Of a stretch of 64,000 nt of DNA, positions 15,537 through 25,375 are shown in pieces. The position numbers and the translations under genes were made by a program. The stretch's first letter is position 1, and every line of letters begins with the position of its first letter. The DNA lies in contig DATCMU010000042.1 of the NCBI GenBank assembly GCA_036563245.1, forward strand, positions 24,060 through 88,059, written 5' to 3'. The notes under the pieces were generated by a model, which was not told the origin of the DNA, ran no database searches, and saw only the letters and a list, made by a program, of their open reading frames with translations. This DNA is from DATCMU01 sp036563245. Its GTDB lineage: Bacteria > Pseudomonadota > Alphaproteobacteria > Rhizobiales > Devosiaceae.

Positions 15537-18500
15537 CTAGTTTGCGAAATAGGATTGCAGAGGCCGCACGTCCAGATTGCCGCTGCGATAGGCGACGATC
15601 CCCTCCACCGCGGCCACGGCGCCGGCGATTGTGGTGTAGTAGGGGATACGGTCGAGCAGGGCCGTGCGCCGGATCGAACGGCTGTCGGACAGCGCGGCGG
15701 TGCCCTCGGTGGTATTGATTACCAGTTGCACCTCGCCGTTCTTCATCGCGTCGACAATGTGCGGGCGGCCTTCGAGCACCTTGTTGACTTTGGCGCATTC
15801 GATACCCTGTTCGGCCAGGTAGCGCTGGGTGCCGCTGGTCGCGATGACCTTGAAGCCGGCTTCGACCAGGGCCCGGATCGAGGGGGTGATCACCGCCTTG
15901 TCGTCGTCGCGCACCGAAACGAATACCGTGCCGCTGACCGGAACCGCGGTTCCGCCGCCAAGCTGGGACTTGGCGAACGCCATGGCATAGTCGGTGTCGA
16001 GGCCGATCACTTCGCCGGTCGAGCGCATCTCGGGACCAAGCAGCGTATCGACACCGGGGAAACGGGCAAAGGGGAACACGGCTTCCTTGATGGCGATGTG
16101 CTTGAGTTTCTTCTCGGTCAGGCCGAAAGAGGCAAGGCTCTCTCCGGCCATGATGCGGGCGGCGATCTTGGCGATCGGCTCCCCGATCACCTTGGCGACG
16201 AAGGGTACGGTGCGCGATGCGCGAGGGTTGACCTCGAGCACGTAGATCGTGCCGTCCTTGATCGCGTATTGCACGTTCATCAAGCCGCCCACGTTGAGGG
16301 CGAGGGCCATTTCGCGCGTCTGGCGCTTGAGTTCGTCGATCACGGGTTGCGAAAGATTGCGCGGCGGCAGGGAGCAGGCGCTGTCACCGGAGTGAATGCC
16401 CGCTTCCTCGATATGCTCCATGATGCCGCAGATGAACGCATCGGTGCCATCGCACAGGCAATCCACGTCGATCTCGGTGGCGCCGGCCAGATAGCTGTCG
16501 AACAGCAACGGGTTGGTGGCGATCACGGAGTTGATCTGGCCGGTCTTGTCGTTGGGATAGCGGGCGCGGATCTCGGGCGGCACCAGTTCGGTCAGGGTCG
16601 ACTGCACATAGCTCTCGAAGGCCTCGGGGGTGTGCACGATGACCATGGCGCGGCCGCCCAGCACATATGAGGGGCGAATGACCAGCGGATAGCCCAGCCG
16701 GTCGGCAACCAGCCGCGCCTGTTCGAGCGAATAGGCGATGCCGTTCTTGGGCTGGGTGAGCCCCAGCTTGACCAGAAGCTTCTGGAAGCGGTCGCGGTCC
16801 TCGGCAAGATCGATCATGTCGGGCTGGGTGCCCAGGATGGGCACGCCGGCCAGTTCCACCGCCTCCGCAAGGTTGAGCGGCGTCTGCCCGCCGAACTGCA
16901 CGATCACGCCCTTGAGCGTGCCGGCCGCCTTTTCGGTTTCGAGGATTTCGACGACATCTTCCTCGGTCAGCGGCTCGAAATAGAGCCGGTCGGACGTGTC
17001 GTAGTCGGTCGAGACCGTCTCGGGATTGCAGTTGACCATGATGGTCTCATAGCCCGCATCGTCGAGCGCGAAAGCCGCATGGCAACAGCAATAGTCGAAC
17101 TCGATGCCCTGGCCGATCCGGTTCGGGCCGCCCCCGAGGATCACCACCTTGTTGCGATCCGAGGGACGGGCCTCGTCCTCCACCGCACCGGCGAACGGGG
17201 TCTCGTAGGTGGAGTACATATAGGCGGTGGGCGAGGCGAATTCGGCTGCGCAGGTATCGATGCGCTTGTAGGCGGGCCGGACGCCGAGACCGCGCCGCAA
17301 CGCGGTCACGTCGCGGGTTTCGCGGCCGGACAGTTCGGCAAGGCGGGCATCGGAGAAGCCCATTGCCTTGAGCGAGCGCAGGGCCGGAGCGGTGTCGGGC
17401 AGCCCGAATTCGCGCACCTTGTGCTCGGTGTCGACGATGGCCCGGATCTGTTCGAGGAACCACCGGTCGATCCGGCAGGCCTGGTGGATGGCGTCGTCGT
17501 CCAGCCCCAGGCGCATGGCCTCGGCGACGAACAGCAGGCGTTCCGGCGTCGGCGTGCCCAGCGCGGCGCGAATGGCGTTCTTGTCATCGCCCTGGCCGAG
17601 GCCGGGAATGCCGATCTCGTTGAGCCCGGTCAGTCCCGTCTCGAGCGAGCGCAGGGCCTTTTGCAGGCTTTCGGGGAAGGTGCGGCCAATGGCCATCGCC
17701 TCTCCGACCGACTTCATCGAAGTGGTCAGCTTGTTCTCGGCGCCGGGGAACTTCTCGAAGGCGAAACGCGGGATCTTGGTGACCACATAGTCGATGGTGG
17801 GTTCGAAAGAGGCCGGCGTCGCGCCGCCGGTAATGTCGTTCTCCAGCTCGTCCAGCGTGTAGCCGACCGCCAGCCTTGCCGCGACCTTGGCGATGGGGAA
17901 GCCGGTCGCCTTGGAGGCAAGCGCAGACGACCGCGACACGCGCGGGTTCATCTCGATCACCACGAGGCGCCCGTCGGCGGGGTTGACGGCGAACTGCACG
18001 TTCGAGCCCCCGGTTTCCACCCCGATCTCGCGCAGGACCGCGATCGAGGCGTCGCGCATGATCTGGTATTCCTTGTCGGTCAGGGTGAGGGCCGGCGCGA
18101 CCGTGATGGAATCGCCGGTATGCACGCCCATGGGGTCGATGTTTTCGATGGAGCACACGATGATGCAGTTGTCGTTCCGGTCACGGACGACCTCCATCTC
18201 GTATTCCTTCCAGCCCAGCACCGATTCCTCGACCAGTACCTCGTTGGTGGGTGAAGCATCGACGCCGCGCTCGATGATCTCGAGATATTCCTCGCGGTTG
18301 TAGGCGATGCCGCCGCCGGTGCCCCCGAGGGTGAAGCTGGGGCGGATGATGGCGGGCAGGCCGATCACCTCCAGGGCCTGCAGCGCCTCGACGATATTAT
18401 GGGCGAGCATGGACCGCGGTGTTTCCAGGCCGATCTTGCCCATGGCGGCACGGAACAGCTCGCGGTCCTCGGCCTTGTCGATTGCATCGGCATCGGCGCC

Positions 18501-18848
18501 GATCATCTCCACATTGAACTTCTCCAGAACCCCCATCTTGCGCAGGGACAGGGCGCAATTGAGCGCGGTCTGGCCGCCCATGGTGGGCAATAGGGCGTCA
18601 GGACGTTCCTTCTCGATGATTCGCGCCACCACCTCGGGCGTGATCGGTTCCATATAGGTGGCGTCGGCGAGATCGGGATCGGTCATGATGGTCGCCGGAT
18701 TGGAGTTGACCAGGATGATCCGGTAGCCTTCTTCCTTGAGCGCCTTGCACGCCTGGGTGCCTGAATAATCGAATTCGCAGGCCTGGCCGATGATGATCGG
18801 GCCGGCGCCGATGATCATGATGGATTCGATGTCGGTGCGTTTGGGCAT
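15537..18848 (-). CDS. carB: Carbamoyl-phosphate synthase large subunit
   Basis: A 1103-aa synthetase making carbamoyl phosphate from bicarbonate, ATP and glutamine-derived ammonia, for arginine and pyrimidine synthesis. Two ATP-grasp halves are seen, each with its pre-ATP-grasp start (MIIGAGPIIIGQACEFDYSG; VILGGGPNRIGQGIEFDYCC), then a C-terminal MGS-like regulatory domain (VIATSGTQRYLAEQGIE). The start MPKRTDIESIM at 18848 is the family N-terminus. The glutaminase partner carA is 21 kb away on the same strand, so subunits are made from separate messages. Confidence 0.97.
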   Translation of the reverse strand: MPKRTDIESIMIIGAGPIIIGQACEFDYSGTQACKALKEEGYRIILVNSNPATIMTDPDLADATYMEPITPEVVARIIEKERPDALLPTMGGQTALNCALSLRKMGVLEKFNVEMIGADADAIDKAEDRELFRAAMGKIGLETPRSMLAHNIVEALQALEVIGLPAIIRPSFTLGGTGGGIAYNREEYLEIIERGVDASPTNEVLVEESVLGWKEYEMEVVRDRNDNCIIVCSIENIDPMGVHTGDSITVAPALTLTDKEYQIMRDASIAVLREIGVETGGSNVQFAVNPADGRLVVIEMNPRVSRSSALASKATGFPIAKVAARLAVGYTLDELENDITGGATPASFEPTIDYVVTKIPRFAFEKFPGAENKLTTSMKSVGEAMAIGRTFPESLQKALRSLETGLTGLNEIGIPGLGQGDDKNAIRAALGTPTPERLLFVAEAMRLGLDDDAIHQACRIDRWFLEQIRAIVDTEHKVREFGLPDTAPALRSLKAMGFSDARLAELSGRETRDVTALRRGLGVRPAYKRIDTCAAEFASPTAYMYSTYETPFAGAVEDEARPSDRNKVVILGGGPNRIGQGIEFDYCCCHAAFALDDAGYETIMVNCNPETVSTDYDTSDRLYFEPLTEEDVVEILETEKAAGTLKGVIVQFGGQTPLNLAEAVELAGVPILGTQPDMIDLAEDRDRFQKLLVKLGLTQPKNGIAYSLEQARLVADRLGYPLVIRPSYVLGGRAMVIVHTPEAFESYVQSTLTELVPPEIRARYPNDKTGQINSVIATNPLLFDSYLAGATEIDVDCLCDGTDAFICGIMEHIEEAGIHSGDSACSLPPRNLSQPVIDELKRQTREMALALNVGGLMNVQYAIKDGTIYVLEVNPRASRTVPFVAKVIGEPIAKIAARIMAGESLASFGLTEKKLKHIAIKEAVFPFARFPGVDTLLGPEMRSTGEVIGLDTDYAMAFAKSQLGGGTAVPVSGTVFVSVRDDDKAVITPSIRALVEAGFKVIATSGTQRYLAEQGIECAKVNKVLEGRPHIVDAMKNGEVQLVINTTEGTAALSDSRSIRRTALLDRIPYYTTIAGAVAAVEGIVAYRSGNLDVRPLQSYFAN

Positions 18849-19201
18849 GGGTCGTCCGTTCCGGGGCGCCTGCGCGGCGAAATCCGGCGCGAGGGTTCGG
18901 CCGGATGCAGGGCGATGGGTCAAAGGGCTAGGTGGGCCTTATAGGCAAGAGAAGCGGCGAACGGAAGGGTGAATCCGGCCTCTTTTTTTCTCCCGTGCGC
19001 GGGACAGGCGCCTGCATCAGGGCCGGTGGAGGACCTGCGCGCAAAGTGTTGGCATGCCAAGGGTTGGCGCGACGCCCGATTTATCGCAAACTCCCGGCGA
19101 GTCTCCCGCGCCGGCTCGCCGGCCTTCCTAAATCAACTCGCGCGCACCAGCGGCGATCTCAGCGGCAGTGGCCCCCGCCGGGGCTTCGGTCCTTTTCAGA
19201 C
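18849..19201. other. Divergent intergenic region carB / aldo-keto reductase
   Basis: Some 350 nt hold the promoters of carB (minus) and the reductase pair (plus). An in-frame extension of the reductase runs through it, but its composition is random-like. I see no recognisable riboswitch or tRNA. Confidence 0.4.
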
Positions 19202-20056
19202 ATGGAGAATGCAAAGATGTTTGGCGGACAGCCAGTACTGACACTCAACGACGGCATCATGATCCCGCAACTCGGCTTCGGGGTCTGGCAGGTCGAGGAC
19301 AAGACTGCGCCCGCGGCCGTGGGCGAGGCGCTCAAGGTGGGTTACCGCCTGATCGACACCGCGCAGGGCTATGACAACGAGCAGGGCGTGGGCGAGGCGT
19401 TCCGGGCTTCGGGCCTTGGCCGTGACGACGTCTTCATCACCACCAAGCTGCGCAATCGCGAGCAGGGATATGACGCGACGCTTCGCGCCTTCGACCAGAG
19501 CATGCAAAAGCTCGGGCTCGATGTGCTCGACCTGTTCCTCATTCACTGGCCGCTGCCCGACCTGAACACCTATGTGGAGACCTGGAAGGCGTTCGTGAAG
19601 CTGAAAGCGGATGGACGGATCCGGTCCATCGGCGTCTCGAACTTCAATCCCTCGCACCTCGAACGCATCATCGGCGAGACCGGGGTGACGCCCTCGGTCA
19701 ACCAGATCGAACTGCATCCCAGGTTCCAGCAGCGCGCGGTGCGCGATTTCCACGCCGAGCACGGCATCACGATCGAAAGCTGGAGCCCGCTCGGCCAGGG
19801 CAAGGTATTGTCCGACCCGGTGATCCAGGCGATTGCCGAAAAATACGGACGGAGCGCGGCGCAGGTGATCCTGCGCTGGCATCTCGAACAGGGATTGATC
19901 GCCATTCCGAAATCGGTGACGCCTTCACGCATCGCGGAGAACTTCGAAATCTTCGATTTCTCACTCGATGCCGAGGACATGGCGCAAATCGATGCCCTAG
20001 ACGATCCGAACGGCAAGATCGGCCCGGACCCTGAAACCTTTCATTTCAAGTTCTGA
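19202..20056 (+). CDS. Aldo/keto reductase, 2,5-diketo-gluconate reductase type
   Basis: A 284-aa NADPH-dependent TIM-barrel reductase. The catalytic tetrad is visible: Asp and Tyr in LIDTAQGYDNEQGVGEAF, Lys in FITTKL and His in LFLIHWPLP. The C-terminus IPKSVTPSRIAENFEIFDF is the cofactor motif. The subfamily resembles DkgA/YafB-type enzymes. Start at MENAKMFGG (19202); MFGGQPVL at 19217 is a possible alternative. The next reductase starts 12 nt after its stop, so the two form an operon. Confidence 0.9.
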   Translation: MENAKMFGGQPVLTLNDGIMIPQLGFGVWQVEDKTAPAAVGEALKVGYRLIDTAQGYDNEQGVGEAFRASGLGRDDVFITTKLRNREQGYDATLRAFDQSMQKLGLDVLDLFLIHWPLPDLNTYVETWKAFVKLKADGRIRSIGVSNFNPSHLERIIGETGVTPSVNQIELHPRFQQRAVRDFHAEHGITIESWSPLGQGKVLSDPVIQAIAEKYGRSAAQVILRWHLEQGLIAIPKSVTPSRIAENFEIFDFSLDAEDMAQIDALDDPNGKIGPDPETFHFKF

Positions 20057-20068
20057 GGAGCACCGGCC

Positions 20069-21040
20069 ATGGAATACCGGCGGCTTGGCAATACCGGCCT
20101 TCAGGTTTCGCGTATCTGCATGGGATGCATGAGCTTCGGCATCGACAAGAAGGAACGTCCCTGGGTGCTCGGCCTCGATGAAGCGCGCCCGTTCTTTCGC
20201 AAGGCGCTGGACCTGGGCGTCAATTTCTTCGATACGGCAAATGTCTATGCGGCCGGCACCAGCGAAGAGATCGTGGGCGAGGTCCTTTGGGACATGGCGC
20301 CGCGCGACGAGGTGGTTCTGGCCACCAAGGTCCACGGGCGGATGCGCAAGGGTCCGAACGGGCAGGGACTGTCGCGCAAGGCGATCCTGTCGGAGATCGA
20401 CAACAGCCTTCGCCGGCTCAAGACCGACCATGTCGACCTCTACCAGATCCACCGCTGGGATCATGAAACGCCGATCGAGGAGACCCTGGAGGCGCTGCAT
20501 GACGTGGTGAAAGCGGGCAAGGCGCGCTATATCGGCGCCTCCTCGATGTTTGCCTGGCAATTCGCCAAGGCGCTGTTCATCCAGAAGGCGAACGGGTGGG
20601 CGCGGTTCGTTTCCATGCAGGATCACCTTAACCTGCTCTATCGCGAGGAAGAGCGCGAGATGCTGCCGCTTTGCGCCGACCAGGGCATCGGGGTGATCCC
20701 GTGGAGTCCGCTGGCGCGCGGGCGGCTGACGCGGGACTGGGACGATTCCACCGCGCGTTCGGAAACCGACGAATTCGGCAAGGGCCTCTATGTTCCGCAA
20801 TCGGACCGAAAGGTTACCGAGGCGGTGGCGAAGGTCGCCGGGGATCGCGGCGTGGCGCGGGCGCAGGTCGCGCTGGCCTGGCTGTTGTCCAAGCCCGAGG
20901 TGACCGCGCCGATCGTGGGCGCAACCAAACTTCGGCATCTGGAGGATGCCGCCGCTGCGGTGTCGCTTGAGTTGACCGCGGATGAGATCGCCGCACTCGA
21001 AGCGCCCTACGAGCCGCACGGGATCGCCGGGCACCAGTAG
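20069..21040 (+). CDS. Aldo/keto reductase, YajO/AKR11-like
   Basis: A 323-aa member of a different AKR branch from its neighbour (N-terminus MEYRRLGNTGLQVSRICMG). Tetrad residues are in NFFDTANVYAAGTSEEIVGE, VLATKV and LYQIHRWDHETPIEETLEAL. The NADPH motif near the end is PIVGATKLRHLEDAAAA. A ribosome site GAGGAG lies 8 nt before the ATG. Likely cotranscribed with the preceding reductase; physiological substrate unknown. Confidence 0.92.
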   Translation: MEYRRLGNTGLQVSRICMGCMSFGIDKKERPWVLGLDEARPFFRKALDLGVNFFDTANVYAAGTSEEIVGEVLWDMAPRDEVVLATKVHGRMRKGPNGQGLSRKAILSEIDNSLRRLKTDHVDLYQIHRWDHETPIEETLEALHDVVKAGKARYIGASSMFAWQFAKALFIQKANGWARFVSMQDHLNLLYREEEREMLPLCADQGIGVIPWSPLARGRLTRDWDDSTARSETDEFGKGLYVPQSDRKVTEAVAKVAGDRGVARAQVALAWLLSKPEVTAPIVGATKLRHLEDAAAAVSLELTADEIAALEAPYEPHGIAGHQ

Positions 21041-21047
21041 ACAGGGA

Positions 21048-21941
21048 TCAGGCGAGGCGTCGCCGCCGGAACAGCATGTCGCGCGCCGCGATCACCGCTC
21101 CGGCGGTGATGAGCACGCACGCAATGGCGACGGTCGGGGTGAACGCGGCGATGCCAGTGCCGATCAGGATGACCGTCGACAGGAGCGGCGCGGAATACGA
21201 GGCCGCGCCGAGCACCTGGATGTCGCCGTGCTTGACGCCATGGTCCCAGGCGTAGAACGCGAGCCCCACCGGCCCCAGGCCAAGGCCGAGCGTTGCCGCC
21301 CATTGCAGTGGCGTTGCCGGCCAGACGGTCTGTTCGAGAAGGACATGGCAGATCGCGGCGAGCACCGCGGTGACGAGACAGAAGCCGGTGACGGCGGCCG
21401 TGGGAATGGCCGAGAAACGCCGCGACAGCACCGAATAGCCCGACCAGGTGAGGGCACACACGAGCGCTGCGCCATAGCCGATGCCGTATTCGGCGCGGAA
21501 CGACACGCCCTGGCCGGCGGTGACGATCAGTCCGGCGCCCAGAAGCCCGAGCAGGGCGCCGAGCAGGTGGTGTGGCTTCAGTTTCTCACCCGGCAGCAGC
21601 GCCGAAAAGATCACGATGAGAAGCGGCCAGAGATAGGCGACCAGACCCGCCTCGACCGGTGGGGCGTTGCGCAGCGCGGTGAAATAGAAGAAATGGTAAC
21701 CGAACAGCCCACCCACGCCGAGCAGCCAGACCTGCCAGGGTTGGCGCAGCTGACGGAACATTTGCGGCCTTCGCAGCATGGGGACGAGGCCGATCGATCC
21801 GCCGACGGCAAAGGTCATGGCGGCGAGCTGGAAGGGCGGCACCTTGCCGCTGGCAGCGGTGAAAAGTGCCAGAAGCGCCCAGAGCAGCACGGCGGAAAAG
21901 CCGATCAGAGTGGCGGAATTGCGTGACGGCGTTCCGGTCAT
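21048..21941 (-). CDS. DMT-family (EamA) transporter, YddG-like
   Basis: A 297-aa membrane protein with about ten hydrophobic segments in two EamA halves (first opening TLIGFSAVLLWALLALFTA, second opening YGIGYGAALVCALTWSGY). The TLIGFSAVLLW start and overall layout resemble YddG aromatic amino-acid exporters; the substrate is not certain. Its ATG overlaps the stop of the upstream GNAT gene (ATGA), indicating translational coupling. Confidence 0.85.
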   Translation of the reverse strand: MTGTPSRNSATLIGFSAVLLWALLALFTAASGKVPPFQLAAMTFAVGGSIGLVPMLRRPQMFRQLRQPWQVWLLGVGGLFGYHFFYFTALRNAPPVEAGLVAYLWPLLIVIFSALLPGEKLKPHHLLGALLGLLGAGLIVTAGQGVSFRAEYGIGYGAALVCALTWSGYSVLSRRFSAIPTAAVTGFCLVTAVLAAICHVLLEQTVWPATPLQWAATLGLGLGPVGLAFYAWDHGVKHGDIQVLGAASYSAPLLSTVILIGTGIAAFTPTVAIACVLITAGAVIAARDMLFRRRRLA

Positions 21942-22453
21942 TGCGGATTTCCTGCGGGGGCTGCAGGGTCGATGAACAGCTTGAACCCTTCGTGGCTCTG
22001 TTCGAAACCGAGCGCGCGGTAGAAGCGGTGCGCATCGCGCCTGTTCTTGTTCGAGGTGAGTTGCACCAGGCCGCATCCGCGCTCCCGGCAAATGGCGACG
22101 GCCCGGTTCACCAGGTGCGATCCGATCCCGTGGCCGCGCAGGTCGGCCCGGACATGGACGCTTTCGAGCAGCCCGCGCAACATGCCGTCGCGGGCAAGCC
22201 CGGGGATGAAGCTGATCTGTACGGTTGCGACGATCTGGTGGTCCAGGAGCGCCACCAGGAGCCTTTGATTGGGATCGGCGGCAATCAGTTCGAAGGCGGC
22301 CCGGCATCCGGGATGGGCAGGGTCCGACGGCGTGGCGGCCGCGCCGTCCACGCGCCCGGCATCGTAGAGAGCGAGGATCGCCGGAATATCACTCGCTACC
22401 GCGTCGCGGATCACGATATTCGCAAGGCTTGTGGTCGGGGGGCTTTGCCGCAT
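21938..22453 (-). CDS. GNAT-family N-acetyltransferase
   Basis: A 171-aa acetyl-CoA-dependent acetyltransferase. The acetyl-CoA loop is in ESVHVRADLRGHGIGSHLV (R-x-x-G-x-G/A form RGHGIG), followed by QLTSNKNRRDAHRFYRALGFEQSHEGFK. The start at 22453 leaves a short tail before NIVIRDAVASDI. Overlap with the downstream exporter gene suggests the two act on the same compound, perhaps acetylate and export, which is inference. Confidence 0.88.
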   Translation of the reverse strand: MRQSPPTTSLANIVIRDAVASDIPAILALYDAGRVDGAAATPSDPAHPGCRAAFELIAADPNQRLLVALLDHQIVATVQISFIPGLARDGMLRGLLESVHVRADLRGHGIGSHLVNRAVAICRERGCGLVQLTSNKNRRDAHRFYRALGFEQSHEGFKLFIDPAAPAGNPQ

Positions 22454-22572
22454 CTCGCCGGTGCTCCGGAATGGCCGGAAAGCGGTATGTGGGGGCGGCG
22501 CGAAACTGTCAAGACGGGCCGCCCCGCGCCGGGTGCGGGACGGCCGTTTCCCAGGAGCCGTTTCGGGTAGGG

Positions 22573-23310
22573 TCAGGCAGCGGTGACGCGCTGCCGGGCG
22601 GTCCAGCCCGTGGCGTTCAGGCCCTTGATCAGCAGCCACAGGGCAAACCCGACCTCGGCAAGGGTAACGATGGTGAGCAAACCCACGACCAGCATCCACA
22701 AGACCTGATTGCCGGGCAGGACGAATTTCTCGACCGACTGGAGGGTGTAGCCGAAGCTGCCGATCATCATCAGCGTGCCCAGGATGCGCGGGAAGTAGCC
22801 GCTTCTTGCGACGAGGTAGCCGAGCGCAACGAGGTGGGCGCCAAACAGGATCTGCCATCCATAAACCCCGAATTCGTGGACCTGGAGAAACAGCATGGCG
22901 AGCGCCTGCCGCTGGTCGATGGCAATTGCGGCCAGCGCGCCGCCGTCATTGAGCAGGTCGAGCATGGCCATGTAGGCAACGAGGTTGATCACCATGATCA
23001 CGACCATCCCGAAGCGGGCCAGGGTCGCCATGAGCGCGACCGTCGCGTTGACCGGCTTCAACAGGGTGTAAAGGATCGCGGTCACAGCGACTTCGCAAAG
23101 GATGGTCAGCATGTCGGCGAATATACCGATGCGGAACAGGCCCTGGTGGGCCAGCACGCTTTGCGCGTTGGCGGCGGCATCGCCGAAGATGAAGACCTGG
23201 GACGGGACGTAGCCGATCGAGAACATGCCGAACACGGCGATGGCGACATAGAGCAGGCCGGCGATGCGCGACATGGCGAAAGGTGCGGGAAGAGCGGTTG
23301 GCGCGGTCAT
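22573..23310 (-). CDS. DUF4386-type membrane protein
   Basis: A 245-aa protein with about six membrane segments and the DUF4386 signature (SRIAGLLYVAIAVFGMFS near the start, then LFRIGIFADMLTILCEVAVTAILY). Function unknown; such genes are common next to oxidoreductases. It starts 36 nt after the alcohol dehydrogenase stop, on the same strand, so it is probably the second gene of that operon. Confidence 0.8.
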   Translation of the reverse strand: MTAPTALPAPFAMSRIAGLLYVAIAVFGMFSIGYVPSQVFIFGDAAANAQSVLAHQGLFRIGIFADMLTILCEVAVTAILYTLLKPVNATVALMATLARFGMVVIMVINLVAYMAMLDLLNDGGALAAIAIDQRQALAMLFLQVHEFGVYGWQILFGAHLVALGYLVARSGYFPRILGTLMMIGSFGYTLQSVEKFVLPGNQVLWMLVVGLLTIVTLAEVGFALWLLIKGLNATGWTARQRVTAA

Positions 23311-23346
23311 TGGGTTTCTCCTTGATGCAGGGGATGAGGGCAAGGC

Positions 23347-24342
23347 TCAGTTGTGGAATTGCGACGGGCGGGCGACGGTGAGCACGACATTGCCGCGCTT
23401 GCGGCCGGTATCCACATAGGCGTGGGCAAGCCGGGCGTCCTCGAGGGGGAAGCTGCGGTCGATGAGGGGCTTGAAAGCGCCAATCTCGGCCATGTGGGCG
23501 AGGGCCGCCATGTCGTCGTTGGTGATGCTGGCGACGCCGGCGATCACCTTCTTGCCGCTCGATTTGCGGGGGCGTTCGAACCCCAGCAACTGGCTGAAGG
23601 AGCCCAGCACCAGCAACAGGCGCCCGCCTCTATTGAGCGAATTCTCGACCCGCGAGAAAGGCACGTCGCCACTGGCGTTGAGGATAACGTCATATGTCTC
23701 GCCATTGGTTGCGAAATCCTCGACGGTGTAGTCGATCACATGATCGGCCCCGAGGGCGGTGACCAGGTCGAGATTGGCCGTGGAGCAAACCCCGGTCACT
23801 TCGGCCCCGAGGTATTTGGCGATCTGCACCGCAGCCGAACCGACGGCGCCGGATGCGCCCACGATCAATACCTTTTCGCCGGGCCTGACCTGCCCCTTGT
23901 TGCGCAGGAAGTCGAGGGCGGTGGTGCCTCCGAAGAACATGGCGCCGGCCTCCTCGAAGGTGAGGTTCTTCGGCTTGGGGATGATCCAGCCGGTCTCGGG
24001 CATGGTGAGATATTCGGCGTGGCAACCGCTCTTGGCGCCGGTATAGGCCGCGACCTCGTCGCCGACCCGGAAACGCGTGACGCTGGCGCCAACCGCTTCG
24101 ACGACGCCAGACATTTCCTGGCCGAGAATGGGGCGGCGGGGACCGAGCAGGCCGAAGATGGGACGGCCCAGGAACGCAAATCCGCCCGGAAGGTCGAGAC
24201 TGCGGGCCCGCCAGTCGCCACTGGTGACCGTGGTTGAGAATATTCGCACGAGGACTTCATTGTCCGCCGGCACCGGCTTGGGGAGATCGACGAGCTTGAG
24301 CACGTCGGGTGAGCCGTAGGTCTTGTAGATGATCGCTTTCAT
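23347..24342 (-). CDS. NAD(P)-dependent alcohol dehydrogenase / quinone oxidoreductase-like
   Basis: A 331-aa medium-chain reductase. The GroES-like half opens MKAIIYKTYGSPDVLKLVDLP; the Rossmann motif is VGASGAVGSAAVQIAKYLGAEV. The catalytic zinc cysteines of true alcohol dehydrogenases are not evident, so a zinc-independent quinone reductase or enoyl reductase is most likely. A LysR gene diverges from it, 84 nt away, and probably controls it together with the DUF4386 gene. Confidence 0.85.
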   Translation of the reverse strand: MKAIIYKTYGSPDVLKLVDLPKPVPADNEVLVRIFSTTVTSGDWRARSLDLPGGFAFLGRPIFGLLGPRRPILGQEMSGVVEAVGASVTRFRVGDEVAAYTGAKSGCHAEYLTMPETGWIIPKPKNLTFEEAGAMFFGGTTALDFLRNKGQVRPGEKVLIVGASGAVGSAAVQIAKYLGAEVTGVCSTANLDLVTALGADHVIDYTVEDFATNGETYDVILNASGDVPFSRVENSLNRGGRLLLVLGSFSQLLGFERPRKSSGKKVIAGVASITNDDMAALAHMAEIGAFKPLIDRSFPLEDARLAHAYVDTGRKRGNVVLTVARPSQFHN

Positions 24343-24426
24343 GTTCCGAACTCGCTTTGTTTGTGTTCGAAACCTTTGTAGCCATGCGAATTCATTTATA
24401 GAATTGACTGATTTTCTACTTTTGAT

Positions 24427-25362
24427 ATGCGATTATGCATGGATTGGCGGCAGATCAAATTCGACTGGAACCGCGCGAGGGCCTTTCTGGTCACCGCGGA
24501 GGAGGGGTCGCTGACCGCGGCCGCGCGCGCCCTGGGCATGGCGCAGCCGACGCTTGGGCGGCAGGTGGATGCGCTGGAGCAGGAACTCGATGTGGTTCTG
24601 TTCGAACGCACACGGCGCGGGTTGAGCCTTACCCAGAGCGGGCTGGAACTGCTCGATCACGTGCGGGCGATGGGTGAGGCGGCGGGCCGGGTATCGCTGG
24701 CCGCGGCGGGTCATTCCCAGTCCATCGAGGGGTCGATAGCGATTGCGGTCAGCGAGTTCCACGCGGCATTTCTCTTGCCGCCGGCGCTGAGGAAGCTGAG
24801 GGAGCGCTATCCGGGGATCAGCGTGGAAGTGGTTGCATCGAGCCAGACCAGCGATCTCAGGCGCCGCGAGGCCGACATAGCGATGCGCAATTTCCGCCCC
24901 ACCGATCCCGACCTGATCGCCAAAAAGGTGCGTGACGTCCCGGCCCGGCTCTTTGCCAGTGGCGAATACCTGTCGCGCCTGGGCAAACCCCGCACGCCTT
25001 ATGACCTGAGGAACGCCGATTTCATCAGCGTGGATGCGAGCGGGGCTTTCATGCGCCACCTGAACGGGTGGGGGTTCAACCTGACCGAGCGCAATTTCCC
25101 GCTATTGGCGGAGAACTACCTGGTGATGTGGGAATTCGTCAAACAAGGGCTGGGGATCGGCGTGGTCGACGGGAATATCGGAGACGCAGAGCCCCTGGTG
25201 CACCGGGTGCTGCCCGACATGGAGCCGATCACCTTTCCCATCTGGCTTGTGGCGCACAGGGAGGTGAACACCAGTCCAAGGGTCCGGGTGGTGTTCGACC
25301 TTCTGGCCGAGGAACTGGGGAAGCCGCCGGCGCCCCTGTCGGCGGCGGCCTCCCGATCCTGA
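24427..25362 (+). CDS. LysR-family transcriptional regulator
   Basis: About 311 aa. The helix-turn-helix is in FLVTAEEGSLTAAARALGMAQPTLGRQVDALEQ and the effector domain shows the usual ADIAMRNFRPTDPDLIAKKV segment. An ATG four codons in (24439, MDWRQIKFDW) is an equally good start. Divergence from the alcohol dehydrogenase operon over an AT-rich 84-nt gap is the classical LysR arrangement, so that operon is its likely target; it may also repress itself. Confidence 0.88.
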   Translation: MRLCMDWRQIKFDWNRARAFLVTAEEGSLTAAARALGMAQPTLGRQVDALEQELDVVLFERTRRGLSLTQSGLELLDHVRAMGEAAGRVSLAAAGHSQSIEGSIAIAVSEFHAAFLLPPALRKLRERYPGISVEVVASSQTSDLRRREADIAMRNFRPTDPDLIAKKVRDVPARLFASGEYLSRLGKPRTPYDLRNADFISVDASGAFMRHLNGWGFNLTERNFPLLAENYLVMWEFVKQGLGIGVVDGNIGDAEPLVHRVLPDMEPITFPIWLVAHREVNTSPRVRVVFDLLAEELGKPPAPLSAAASRS

Positions 25363-25375
25363 GGCCGAAGCGCCG